A program made the translations under genes and the position numbers. A DNA stretch of 64,000 bases from an uncultured Pirellula sp. (GTDB taxonomy: Bacteria; Planctomycetota; Planctomycetia; Pirellulales; Pirellulaceae), in contig CAITIE010000090.1 of assembly GCA_903892355.1 (NCBI GenBank), positions 1 to 64,000 on the forward strand, written 5' to 3'. Below, piece after piece: positions 1 to 8,922 of this stretch. The notes under the pieces were generated by a model. It was given only the letters and a program-made list of their open reading frames with translations. It had not been told where the DNA came from and ran no database searches. Positions within the stretch are counted from its first letter, which is position 1, and each line of letters starts with the position of its first letter.

Positions 1-34
1 ACTTACATGGATTCTTTCGTGTCGATCGATTTTC

Positions 35-544
35 GTGAAGGATACGTTGGAACACAGGGCTCGTCTTAAAATCTCGTCGATCTGCGTAGCCTTAATATGG
101 TGCACGTCGATCTTGCTTTACTCGGCGAGCTTGTTCTTGCCTTGCTTCGGTCCGGATAATTCACCAGGATTCGGTTTGCTACTGTTCGGAATATTGGGGA
201 TTTTTTGCGGTGAGTATTCTTGGCTGGCAAATCCAAGTTATGCAATTGCATCGGTGTGCCTGATTGTAGCGCGTACACGGTCCAATTCGGCCGACGTTCG
301 ACGATGGGGTAGTAGATTCGCGATTCTCTTTGCTGCTGCAGGAGTGCTATTTGCAGGTATCTTTCTGACGCAAGATACAACTTTTTATGGAGACCATCCG
401 GTTGGTCTGAAAACAAAAATTACTTCCCTGCTGGTTGGCTACTGGACATGGCTGAGTTCAAATGTACTCCTGCTGTTCGTAACGACGATTCTCCATGTTT
501 TCGTGACTGAGGAACCTGAACCAACCGCCAATCCGGCTGAATGA
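35..544 (+). CDS. hypothetical membrane protein
   Basis: A 169-residue protein with a GTG start close to the window edge. I do not recognise a family. The sequence shows about four hydrophobic segments: residues ~13-36, ~44-80, ~94-111 and ~133-156. The C-terminus is short and acidic (EEPEPTANPAE). The hydrophobic pattern and in-frame length support a real integral membrane protein of unknown role. The start could also lie upstream of the window edge, because no strong ribosome-binding site is seen before the GTG. Confidence 0.55.
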   Translation: MKDTLEHRARLKISSICVALIWCTSILLYSASLFLPCFGPDNSPGFGLLLFGILGIFCGEYSWLANPSYAIASVCLIVARTRSNSADVRRWGSRFAILFAAAGVLFAGIFLTQDTTFYGDHPVGLKTKITSLLVGYWTWLSSNVLLLFVTTILHVFVTEEPEPTANPAE

Positions 545-689
545 CATGAACAACCATTGCACCGAAGTCGCCGACGGTGCTTTGAGAGATGGTGAATCTT
601 GTTAGGCGGTTCGGTTAATTTTGGCGCTCTGGCTAGCGCGACCACATGGATCCAATTGTGCTCGTGCTCGTCATCGAATCGAGGCAAAC

Positions 690-913
690 ATGGCAGAACA
701 CCTCTTCGACCACGATCGGCTTGACGTCTATCGCCTTTCAATCGAATACGTCGCCACCGCATTTGATACTGCGCGGTCGTTGGAGGAACCAAATCGCAGT
801 GCTCGTGGTCAGTAGTCGCGAGCGAGTACAATCGTTCAGGGGATTACGAGCACGAGCACCGCGAAGCTGAGAACGAGCACGGCGAAGAGCCAGAACAAAG
901 CAATGCAGACTAA
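690..913 (+). pseudogene. remnant of a four-helix-bundle protein (23S rRNA intervening-sequence protein family)
   Basis: From the ATG at 690 the frame reads MAEHLFDHDRLDVYRLSIEY and continues to a stop at 813-815. This is the N-terminal helix signature (DHxxLDVYxLSxEY) of the four helix bundle / S23 / IVP family. In a second frame, from about 818 to the TAA at 911-913, it reads a His/Glu-rich tail containing DYEHEHREAENEHGEEPEQ, which resembles the charged C-termini of planctomycete members. The middle of the family, with its conserved IPLNIAEGNG helix-turn region, is missing. This therefore looks like a gene that lost an internal segment of roughly 60 codons plus frame. The family assignment of the N-terminus is fairly secure; linking the tail to the same gene is inference from its position. 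Confidence 0.6.
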
Positions 914-988
914 AGCCTCGACCGAGCTTTTTTGAATTGCTTTGCGTCAACTCCTCAGCCTCGGTCAATGCCGGGCATTAGGCTGAGA

Positions 989-2068
989 CTACGGCTGGTA
1001 ACCGCGCCACATCCAAGCCAGTGTATCTGCGAGAGTGTGTTCGAAAACACGTTTGTCGCAGTGACCAGAGTTCTTGCTGAACACGTATCGATAGTCGTAG
1101 TTTTTGGCCTTGAGCACTGCGGCTGTCCGTTCGTTGGCCATGACCCAATTGTGGTACGATTCCTCAGGATCGTTTGCTCGCAGATCTTTATCTGCGACGT
1201 GAGTGAAAATTCTCAGTGGCTTCTTTTCACTCTTCCCAATCAAATCCATGCTCGAGTGGTATTCCCAAGCACCCAATGGATATTGTGCTTCCTCAGCAGC
1301 ATCGTCATCTTGTTGGTCGACGAAGGTACCGGAGTAGGTGATCAATCGTCGGAACAAATCGGGACGGAACCATCCCATGGTTAGTGCGGCAGCGCCGCCG
1401 GAACTGCATCCCATGACGGCCCGTCCCCACGGGTTGTCCGTGAACGCGATGTCGGGATAGGCAGCACGGATTTCAGGATTGCTCAACACCGCTGGGAGGA
1501 CTTCATCGTTCACAAACCTCGCCAATCGATCCGACATGGTGTCATACTCCAGCCCTCGCTGGCTCCCCTTGCTATCGTTGCCACCATTTTCGACGCTGAT
1601 GGCAATGAAGGCGGGTAGTTTCTTGTTTGGGTCTTTGGAGATGGTCAGATTATCGAGCGCGTTGCGAACGAGATTCATGTGGCTCGGACCATCATGCATG
1701 ACCAGGATCGGTGCCTTGGTCCCGTCTTTGTACGCCGCTGGAACATAAACGAAAATCCTCCGTTCCTTGCGAATATCTTTCTTGGGGTCTAATGTCGAAT
1801 CATCGCCACGAAAAATCTTGCTATCGGCGAGTTTCATCTTGAACTCAAAGTACTTGCCCTTTGGATTGCCGTTGTCCTTGAGATCGGGGTCCAATTGGTA
1901 TTCTGGGCCTACCACATAATTGCCGTTCCCTTCAGTCCCTGGGGTTTCCGCGGGCGGTTCTTCTGGGTGAACCGTCGCACTGCACCGCATGCACAAGTTA
2001 GGTAAGAGCAAGGATAGGGCAAGCGCCGAAGTGGGGATTGCGATTTGTAGCAGGTGGGTGATTCTCAT
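989..2068 (-). CDS. secreted esterase, enterochelin-esterase-like alpha/beta hydrolase
   Basis: The start was set at the ATG at 2068 (MRITHLLQIAIP...), which gives a good signal peptide; a longer frame begins 48 bases upstream. After the signal and a Pro/Glu/Gly-rich linker comes an esterase domain of the Fes/IroE type: RRIFVYVPAAYKDG (lid and first strand), the nucleophile elbow GCSSGG with Ser222, and a C-terminal SGHCD providing the likely catalytic His. The family cleaves ester bonds of siderophores, acyl-sugars or plant cell-wall esters; the substrate here is unknown. It is convergent with the preceding pseudogene and divergent from the amidohydrolase at 2220. Confidence 0.78.
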   Translation of the reverse strand: MRITHLLQIAIPTSALALSLLLPNLCMRCSATVHPEEPPAETPGTEGNGNYVVGPEYQLDPDLKDNGNPKGKYFEFKMKLADSKIFRGDDSTLDPKKDIRKERRIFVYVPAAYKDGTKAPILVMHDGPSHMNLVRNALDNLTISKDPNKKLPAFIAISVENGGNDSKGSQRGLEYDTMSDRLARFVNDEVLPAVLSNPEIRAAYPDIAFTDNPWGRAVMGCSSGGAAALTMGWFRPDLFRRLITYSGTFVDQQDDDAAEEAQYPLGAWEYHSSMDLIGKSEKKPLRIFTHVADKDLRANDPEESYHNWVMANERTAAVLKAKNYDYRYVFSKNSGHCDKRVFEHTLADTLAWMWRGYQP

Positions 2069-2219
2069 CGATGTTCCAAAAAAGGGGGAGGAAAGGGATA
2101 GGGGGATAACTTCCAATCGCGTGCGGTATTAGCCCACGCGGCCGTGCGATTCGAATATGATAACTTGCCTGACCGAAGGTTTCATCGGTGTATCGAAAAG
2201 CAAGGGCGAGGAGATAGCA

Positions 2220-3164
2220 ATGGATCGACGGACCTTTTTAACAACCGGAGCGTTAGCGTGCACCGGAGCTATCGCAAGCCACGGGGGCGACCGAGCGGCC
2301 TCGGAGCCGTTGGAGATCATCGATTGCCACACCCATTTCTACGATCCGAAACGCCCTCAAGGTGTACCGTGGCCTGACAAGGGAAGTTCGCTTTATCGTA
2401 CGGTATTGCCAAACGACATGCGACAGTTGGAGCAATACAGACCTGTCACCGGGACAGTGATCGTTGAAGCGAGCGAATGGGTAGAAGATAACCAATGGCT
2501 TCTAGATTTGGCGAAAAACGAACCATTTATTGTTGGAATCGTGGGTCGTTTGGAACCTGACTCGAGCGAGTTTGAATCGCAGATCCGTCGTTTCAGCAAG
2601 TCGGAACTCTTCCGTGGAATCCGCGTCTTGTCGCCGAAAGTCGCAACACTGGTCGATCGCGATGACATCAAACCCTTCCAACTCTTGGAACAGCACGGTT
2701 TGACCCTCGATATCAACGGAGGACCAGATACTCCGATGGTTATCACTAAACTTTCTAAGAAAGTCCCCGGCCTGACGATTGTCCTGAACCACATAGCTAA
2801 TGTTGCAGTCACTCGCGATCCACCCCCGAGCGAGTGGAAATCCGCGATTGAGTCGCTCCGTCCGCTGAGGAACGTTTTTTGTAAAATCTCGGCGTTGGTC
2901 GAAGGAGCTGCGAGAGACGGGAAATCGGCTCCCAAGGAACTCGATTTTTATCGACCCACCATCGATATTGTTTGGGACGCGTTTGGAGAAGACCGCGTGA
3001 TCTACGGAAGTAATTGGCCTGTCTGCGAACTTGCCGCCGACTACGCCACGGTCCAGCGTATCACAATGGATTACGCGCACGAGCATGGAGAGTCCGCTCT
3101 GAAAAAGTTTTGCTCGGTGAATGCATCGCAGGCGTATCGATGGATCAACCGGCCTGGTAGATAG
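2220..3164 (+). CDS. amidohydrolase family protein (TIM-barrel metal-dependent hydrolase, amidohydrolase-2 type)
   Basis: The start at 2220 (MDRRTFLTTGALACTGA) was chosen because a GAGGAG ribosome-binding site lies just upstream and the N-terminus is a Tat-like signal (DRRTFL). The longer frame from 2157 lacks both. The mature domain opens with IIDCHTHFYDP (metal-binding HxH at the end of strand 1), has VLNHIAN in the middle (second metal-ligand region) and ends with VIYGSNWPVCE, in which the Asn of SNWP stands near the usual catalytic Asp position. This pattern fits the 2-pyrone-4,6-dicarboxylate lactonase / L-fuconolactonase-like branch. A lactone-hydrolysing role in sugar or aromatic breakdown is plausible but not shown. 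Confidence 0.8.
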   Translation: MDRRTFLTTGALACTGAIASHGGDRAASEPLEIIDCHTHFYDPKRPQGVPWPDKGSSLYRTVLPNDMRQLEQYRPVTGTVIVEASEWVEDNQWLLDLAKNEPFIVGIVGRLEPDSSEFESQIRRFSKSELFRGIRVLSPKVATLVDRDDIKPFQLLEQHGLTLDINGGPDTPMVITKLSKKVPGLTIVLNHIANVAVTRDPPPSEWKSAIESLRPLRNVFCKISALVEGAARDGKSAPKELDFYRPTIDIVWDAFGEDRVIYGSNWPVCELAADYATVQRITMDYAHEHGESALKKFCSVNASQAYRWINRPGR

Positions 3165-3205
3165 AGCGTGATCCATTTGGATCTGAAAAAATCAATCAGA
3201 GTGGT

Positions 3206-4666
3206 TCAGTGGGGGACGATTCGTTGCGCACGCAATGGATAGACCAAATCATGCAAGGCCTGCATCTGCAGCCGAATCCACTCGCTTCGATTCCGCAGCA
3301 TGACTTCATCCATCGAGACGAAATCTCCCATCTCAGGTTCGCGGGGATTTCTTTCCTCCCACGCTTCCAATTTGTTGCGGCATTCTTGGTTGGACAGTTC
3401 GTCCAATGCGGAGCGGACTTCTGCCGTCGCGATTTGGTCTTCGCTTTCATCGAGTACGCTGAGTAACTCCTGCCGACTCCATGGCTGATCGATAATTGCC
3501 AATGCGGCAGCAGCAGTACATCGATTCACGGGGATCGACGAGCGAAGGGCTTTGCGAAAAAGCTGGACCGCGACGTCTGGGAAGTGTTCGAGCGCGAAAA
3601 CAGCTCCATCGCCGAGATTGCTCTTGGATAGGCTTAGGAGTTGCGGGCGAAGATCCGGCAACTGAAAATGTTTTGCCAAGTAACCCGCGGATCGCATCCA
3701 TAGGTACGGTGCTGGAATATCGGTATTGGGATCGATGCGGCTGAGCAATTCTCGGATTGGTTCGCACCAGACAGGATCGTTTCTGCGATCGATGATGTTC
3801 AATGCTGTTGCAATGGTACCACAGGAAGGGCCTTGAATCGCGTTCTCCAGAAACTCCTCAAGGAAGGGACTTTGGAGTTCTTCTAGGGCGAGCAAGCTCT
3901 CCGATGGCCTTTCGTTGGCTCGGAACGATCGAACCAGTTCCCGATTCCGCAATCGGATCGTTTCGTCGAGTTGTTCTTGGACCGCATCAGGCTCCCATGT
4001 CGGATCTAACTGTTGGACCAATTCCCAGTCGCTCAGAGCGATCGCTACATTTCGATCGAGCGAGGGTGCACCGGCATGGACTCGCCAGCCATCCACAAAA
4101 TCCTTCAGTGGTTCTGCGAGTGCTGTCAAGCGAAATGCTGGATGTTCGTCATGCGACTCCAAGTACCGACTGCGAGTCAACTCCTCGATCGCGACTCCGA
4201 TCGATTCGACCGAAGGATGCAATTCCAAAACTCGATTCTCGATCCATCCTTGGTCCCGAAGCGATTTCAGATTCCGTACCAGGAACCACTCCGTAAACCA
4301 ATCCGACGAATCCTCATAAAAATCGACATCGATTTCTTCGCCTGTGATCCGATTGGTTAAGCAGCATCCGAGTCCGTGGAAGTAGAACTCCCACTCGCTC
4401 AGTCCAGGAACGATCCCGCTCCGCCGTTGAAGCCGGAGTTGACGGGAAAACGGATCAAAGGGATCGTTCGGGGTTTCCAGGAGCCGGGTCTTGATCGTCT
4501 GCTCGACGAAGTACTGCTTATTTCGATGATGAACCAACCCTAGTAGAAGCCATCCGTTCCAAGGATCCAAGTCGATCGGCGCGTGCGTCCAATCTCGCAA
4601 GACGGAATGCTCAATCTCGGGTTTTTCGAGAAGTTGAGTTAAGCGAGAGAAGAGTTGGACGGACAT
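3206..4666 (-). CDS. hypothetical protein with HEAT-like C-terminal half
   Basis: A 486-residue soluble protein without signal peptide. The N-terminal half contains a compact segment, EFYFHGLGCCLTNRITGEEI followed by DVDFYED, which resembles a small uncharacterised domain with an HGxGC...DVDF signature; I am not certain of its name. The C-terminal half (residues ~270-430) is made of helical, Leu/Ala-rich repeats spaced like HEAT or Armadillo repeats (CTAAAALAIIDQPWSRQELL, VRSALDELSNQECR). Such proteins usually serve as protein-binding scaffolds. It is convergent with the amidohydrolase gene, 41 bases away. Function unknown. Confidence 0.65.
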   Translation of the reverse strand: MSVQLFSRLTQLLEKPEIEHSVLRDWTHAPIDLDPWNGWLLLGLVHHRNKQYFVEQTIKTRLLETPNDPFDPFSRQLRLQRRSGIVPGLSEWEFYFHGLGCCLTNRITGEEIDVDFYEDSSDWFTEWFLVRNLKSLRDQGWIENRVLELHPSVESIGVAIEELTRSRYLESHDEHPAFRLTALAEPLKDFVDGWRVHAGAPSLDRNVAIALSDWELVQQLDPTWEPDAVQEQLDETIRLRNRELVRSFRANERPSESLLALEELQSPFLEEFLENAIQGPSCGTIATALNIIDRRNDPVWCEPIRELLSRIDPNTDIPAPYLWMRSAGYLAKHFQLPDLRPQLLSLSKSNLGDGAVFALEHFPDVAVQLFRKALRSSIPVNRCTAAAALAIIDQPWSRQELLSVLDESEDQIATAEVRSALDELSNQECRNKLEAWEERNPREPEMGDFVSMDEVMLRNRSEWIRLQMQALHDLVYPLRAQRIVPH

Positions 4667-4884
4667 GCGACGGATTCCAAAAGCCTTTTGATTTCAATGG
4701 GTGTCATCGAGTTGCCAACGAAATGTCTCTAGAAATATTCGATGTTTCCTTCGGAATTTCGATACCACAATGGGGTATGTAGTGACGCTGTCAACTGGAG
4801 AACGAAGTATCATTTTTTTGGAGACGAGCGATCGACTACGGTAAGTCTCGTCCGGTTCAATTGGACTTAGAAGGGTGATTCTTG

Positions 4885-7242
4885 ATGCGGTTTTTCTTGG
4901 GCGGGTTGCTGGTTTTTACGACTTTGATTCAAGTGTCACCACTGGCGACTCGGTGTTCGGGCCAAACACCCCCAACCACCTTCGTTCCATCCGTCCAAAA
5001 ACCATCGCCAGAACGCAACGAGGAGGTTGGCACGGCCAGCTTTCCTCTCTCGCAGGTTCGCATATTGGAGGGCGTATTTCGGGAAAGCATCGAGGTCAAT
5101 CTCAAGGTTTTGCGCGATATCGGTGTCGAACGGGCCCTGTACGCATTTCGCTTCCAAGCAGGCTTGCCCACGGGGGATGTGAAGCCACTTCGAGGGTGGG
5201 CCAGCCCGGAACCGTACGGTGCATTCCCTGGATTCTTTGAGGGGCATTACCTGACGGCTCTCGCCATGCACGCCTCGCAGAATGCCGACGATGACCTCAA
5301 GCGAGAAGTGTTTTATATGGTGCAGGAATTGGCACGCTGCCAAAAAGCCATGGGGGGCAAATACCTTTTCGCCTCTCCCGAAATTGAATTTGAACCCGAC
5401 CGGCTCGATGGTGTAGCCTGGTATCGGATGCATAAATTGCTTGAAGGGCTCTTGGCTGCGTATCAGCATATCGGCTGCGATGAGGCCCTCGACGTGGCTG
5501 TACGCATCGCCGATTGGATCGATCAGCGGATGGAGTCCTATGGAGACCGATGGGCAAAAGTGAAATCCATTGAGTTCGGAGGGATGGCAGAGTCGCTCGA
5601 AGGTCTCTTCCAATTCACAGGCAACCCTCGCTTCCACGAATTGGCGACTCGGTGGGAAGAACCCGAAAGGATTCTACAGCCGTTCGCCGATGGAAAGGAT
5701 TTCAACGAACATGCGAATACTCTGCTGGCCAAAATGGTTGGAGCCGCGCGCGTTGCCGAGGTGAGTCATTCTCCATTGCATCGCCATGCTGTAGTAGGAT
5801 TCTGGAATCAAGTCGCAGGCACAGGTCGAAAAACCTACGCCACAGGTGGCACGAGCGTGCATGAAGGGATGCCCCCTGCCGGTCGATTGGCAAATACGCA
5901 ATCACGCATGCCTCAGGAGACATGCGTGTCTTACAACTTGCTCAAGGTTACGCAAGCAATGTTTCGCCTGACACGGGAGTCGAGTTATATCGACTATTAC
6001 GAGCGGGTCCTCTGGAACTCCATCTTGGGAAGCCAAGACCCCGCAACCGGTTGGAAGTCGTACTATCAGCCTCTCAATGCCAATACCGTCAAAGATTTTC
6101 GATCCCATGAAAATGGTTGTTATTGCTGCAATGGGACGGGGCTGGAAAATCCAGCGCGTTACACGAGCTTGATCTACTCCCATGCAAACGAGGAAATCTG
6201 CGTAAACCTATTCATTCCATCACGCGTTCATTGGCCAGAGAAGAACATCACTATTGAGCAAAAGACCAATTTCCCTGTCGAGGATCGAGGCGTACTGACC
6301 ATCGTTGGCGACACACCTGCCGAGTTTACCCTATCGCTCCGGATTCCGAGCTGGTGCGGCGAGTCTCCAAAGATCTGGGTCAATGGAAAGCTCATCCAAG
6401 AACAACCAACGAAAGGTTCTTATGCCCGCATGCGTCGAACTTGGAAGCCGGGGGATAAGGTTGAGTTCCAATTTCCGCTGCAGTTCTCGTTCTACCCAAT
6501 GCCCGATGACCCGAAGCAAGTGGCATTGATGGTTGGTCCCATTGTGCTCGTCGGTACCGGTGCAAGAGAAGCCTTAAGCGAATTGGTTGGGGATCCTGAA
6601 AACCCCACTTCAAAATTGAATCAACTCGATGCATGGTTGAGTCGCGTCTCTAACGAGTCTCTCGATTTTGTGGGTGTTGACGATGCGTCGCGAGAGATCC
6701 TTTTCCGACCCTACTACCAAATCGGAGCGGACCAGTTTTTCACCGGTTACTGGGATCTTGTCTCCAAGCCCAAGCCAAGAAATGGCCCTAGAAACTTAGC
6801 TTTAGGGAAAAGAACTCAATGCTCCACTCCGACTCCTGAAGGCTCCAACCTGGAATGCTTTATGTGCGCGGCCAAGGCGGTGGATGGGCAGTTCGGTGGA
6901 GGGGACGATTGGTACGTGAAGTGGTTCCCCAATGGGATGTCTCCTCAATGGCTCATCGTGGATCTAGGACAAACACACAACATCCAAACCATCGAATGGG
7001 TACCGGCTAAGGAAGATAGCGACGCAATGTTGGCATACCGATACCGATTGGAAGTATCGTCCGATGGCCGCGATTGGCAGGAAGTCGCAGATGCGTCCTT
7101 GAACGAACTCGCCGATGATTCTTACCGACATGAGGTTTCATCAAATGGTCGCTATGTGCGGCTGACAACACTCCCCAATCCCAAGCTGAAAGATCATCAA
7201 GCTCGGCCAAAAATTGCAGAACTGATGGTTTTTGGCGAATAG
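4885..7242 (+). CDS. secreted glycoside hydrolase, GH127-like beta-L-arabinofuranosidase (DUF1680) with C-terminal discoidin-type domain
   Basis: The ATG at 4885 follows AGAAGG by about ten bases; the TTG one codon earlier is less likely. A signal peptide (MRFFLGGLLVFTTLIQ...) is followed by an all-alpha catalytic domain. The GH127 zinc site is visible: QETC gives Glu345 and Cys347, and NGCYCCNGTG gives Cys414 and Cys415, matching the Glu-x-Cys and Cys-Cys pairs of the cysteine-nucleophile retaining arabinofuranosidases. A Glu in TGGTSVHEG (near residue 327) is the probable acid/base. Residues ~640-785 look like an F5/8 type C (discoidin) carbohydrate-binding domain (IVDLGQTHNIQTIEWVPA, GRYVRLTTLP). 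Probable role: release of L-arabinose or related sugars from plant or algal glycans in the periplasm. Confidence 0.85.
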   Translation: MRFFLGGLLVFTTLIQVSPLATRCSGQTPPTTFVPSVQKPSPERNEEVGTASFPLSQVRILEGVFRESIEVNLKVLRDIGVERALYAFRFQAGLPTGDVKPLRGWASPEPYGAFPGFFEGHYLTALAMHASQNADDDLKREVFYMVQELARCQKAMGGKYLFASPEIEFEPDRLDGVAWYRMHKLLEGLLAAYQHIGCDEALDVAVRIADWIDQRMESYGDRWAKVKSIEFGGMAESLEGLFQFTGNPRFHELATRWEEPERILQPFADGKDFNEHANTLLAKMVGAARVAEVSHSPLHRHAVVGFWNQVAGTGRKTYATGGTSVHEGMPPAGRLANTQSRMPQETCVSYNLLKVTQAMFRLTRESSYIDYYERVLWNSILGSQDPATGWKSYYQPLNANTVKDFRSHENGCYCCNGTGLENPARYTSLIYSHANEEICVNLFIPSRVHWPEKNITIEQKTNFPVEDRGVLTIVGDTPAEFTLSLRIPSWCGESPKIWVNGKLIQEQPTKGSYARMRRTWKPGDKVEFQFPLQFSFYPMPDDPKQVALMVGPIVLVGTGAREALSELVGDPENPTSKLNQLDAWLSRVSNESLDFVGVDDASREILFRPYYQIGADQFFTGYWDLVSKPKPRNGPRNLALGKRTQCSTPTPEGSNLECFMCAAKAVDGQFGGGDDWYVKWFPNGMSPQWLIVDLGQTHNIQTIEWVPAKEDSDAMLAYRYRLEVSSDGRDWQEVADASLNELADDSYRHEVSSNGRYVRLTTLPNPKLKDHQARPKIAELMVFGE

Positions 7243-7422
7243 TCCCAAAGAATGGCGATGCCGCAGGATGAGCTCCCATTCGATCCAGCCCCGTTCACGG
7301 AGGTTGACTATTGGGTTGCTGTGGTTTTACCTCTCTCGATGCCAAAGAAAATTGCTTCACTTGGATGCGTAGTTTAAAATGTGCAATGTGGGATTGACTG
7401 TCATAGAAAAGGAACCGCGACG

Positions 7423-7971
7423 ATGTCGATCACGGAAAGAAAACGAAAGCCTCGATGGGATTACGCAGCGTATGCTGCCATACCATCCGATGGGAAGAGG
7501 CATGAAATCATTGATGGAGAACATTTTGTGAACCCTGCCCCGAATCTTTACCACCAAGAGGTTTCTCGGCACACTCAGTTTCAACTCTACACGCAGATCG
7601 AACTCGCCGGATTGGGGAAAGTAATCGACGCCCCGGTCGATCTGCAGTTGTCAGATCACGACATTGTGCAACCCGATCTCGTGGTGGTAACGCAAGCTCG
7701 AAAACACATCATGACCCCGACGAAGATCAGGGGAGTTCCTGATTTAGTCATCGAGATTTTATCTCCCTCCAATCCAGACCATGATCTTAAAACCAAACGC
7801 AATCTCTACGAAAGCTCATGGGTCCCTGAATACTGGATTGTGCTACCCGACGATCATCAAATCCTGCAGCTGATCCTCCATGAAGGTCGTTACACGGAAT
7901 CGGTGGAGACCACATCGATTGCGATGAAGATTCCCCCGTTCTCTTCGGTAGATCTCACCAAGGTTTGGTAG
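7423..7971 (+). CDS. Uma2 family (DUF820) putative restriction-endonuclease-like protein
   Basis: Start ATG 7423 (MSITERKRKPRWDYAAYAAI) with GGAA upstream; the longer frame from 7381 has no support. The 182-residue protein has the PD-(D/E)XK-like Uma2 signature: DHDIVQPDLVVV, then VPDLVIEILSPSNPDHDLKTKRNLYESSWVPEYWIVLPD (Glu and Lys of the nuclease core in EILSP and TKRNLYE). Such genes are abundant in cyanobacteria and planctomycetes; their biological role is largely unknown, and some are thought to be mobile or defence-related. It stands alone here, with a 180-base gap to the glycosidase gene. Confidence 0.85.
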   Translation: MSITERKRKPRWDYAAYAAIPSDGKRHEIIDGEHFVNPAPNLYHQEVSRHTQFQLYTQIELAGLGKVIDAPVDLQLSDHDIVQPDLVVVTQARKHIMTPTKIRGVPDLVIEILSPSNPDHDLKTKRNLYESSWVPEYWIVLPDDHQILQLILHEGRYTESVETTSIAMKIPPFSSVDLTKVW

Positions 7972-8006
7972 TTCAATACATTCGATCGAAATAACATGGA
8001 TCGCGA

Positions 8007-8906
8007 CTACGATTCAAGAAGATCTATTGCCACGGAGACCGTCGATTTTCCGTTGGGGCTCAAAGCAATCCGTTGGTCTTTCACATTGGCCGTCTCGATG
8101 CAGAGCATTCCGAGGTATTCGTGATCCCCAAAGTCTGACATGCGCTGCGATTTGGCAATCCAAGGATTCCAAACCACGGTTGAATGGGAACCTGACGGAG
8201 TGATTCGGATTTTGCGTTTCCACGAGCCATCATCGATCTGAATACTCTGTGCGATACCTGAATAAATACGATCTGTTTCCTCGCTGAAACGAATCGCTTC
8301 ATGGCTCGCGGCGTGAACATCGCCAGTTAACTGGTCCAGGAAAGGGAGCCCTGGCAAGTCGCCGTCAACGGAGACAGCGTGGATATCGCCAACCGCGAAA
8401 TAGGTATGTAATGCGACCTCGTGTGTCACTTCATGACCAGCAGTGTTCGTCGCGGTCAACTCAGCGATCAATCCGCGACCAAATCGGATTTGAAAACGAA
8501 GTTGGAATGGTGGAAGAGCCAGTTCCAGGACGATGGTGACAGCATCGTCGGTTGCACTCGTACTCGAGACGTGCCAATCCTTTAATCGTGCCAAACCATG
8601 CGCAGGCTCACCCGGATTCGCCGATGGACCGAACCACGGGAAGCAAATCGGAATCCCGCCTCGGATCGCTTTGTCGTCGGTAAACAAAGATTCGCTACTC
8701 ATGAAGAGTACTGGCTCACTCGCGTGCGAAGGGCGAAAGTGAGTCACGTGCGCGCCATGCACAAAGAATTGTCCCTCGCTCCGGCGGTTCGATGCATGGC
8801 CATCGGGATAGGAGACATTGCCGACGATCAAGCCACTCTCGTGGAGTTCGAATCGGAGTATTTCCTCGATGGCAAAGTTGGCATTGAGTTCAGCAAGGGT
8901 TTGCAC
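8007..8906 (-). CDS. D-hexose-6-phosphate mutarotase (aldose 1-epimerase-like, YeaD family)
   Basis: Interconverts the alpha and beta anomers of hexose 6-phosphates in the cytosol. Family signs are GGIPICFPWFGP, EPAHGLAR (catalytic His), EVALHTYFAVGD (second His) and GMLCIETANV (catalytic Glu). The longest frame begins at 8993 and would overlap the upstream oxidoreductase gene by 71 bases. The GTG at 8906 is preferred: it lies 17 bases after that gene's TAG, has AGGAA about eight bases upstream, and gives the N-terminus (M/V)QTLAELNANFAIEEILRF, as expected for the family. It forms a two-gene minus-strand unit with the Gfo/Idh gene. Confidence 0.85.
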   Translation of the reverse strand: MQTLAELNANFAIEEILRFELHESGLIVGNVSYPDGHASNRRSEGQFFVHGAHVTHFRPSHASEPVLFMSSESLFTDDKAIRGGIPICFPWFGPSANPGEPAHGLARLKDWHVSSTSATDDAVTIVLELALPPFQLRFQIRFGRGLIAELTATNTAGHEVTHEVALHTYFAVGDIHAVSVDGDLPGLPFLDQLTGDVHAASHEAIRFSEETDRIYSGIAQSIQIDDGSWKRKIRITPSGSHSTVVWNPWIAKSQRMSDFGDHEYLGMLCIETANVKDQRIALSPNGKSTVSVAIDLLES

Positions 8907-8922
8907 GGGGGCGATTCCTGGG

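Noticed and set aside
738-968. Minus-strand ORF across the four-helix-bundle remnant
   Set aside because: Arg/Leu-rich shadow of the plus-strand remnant, without start signals.
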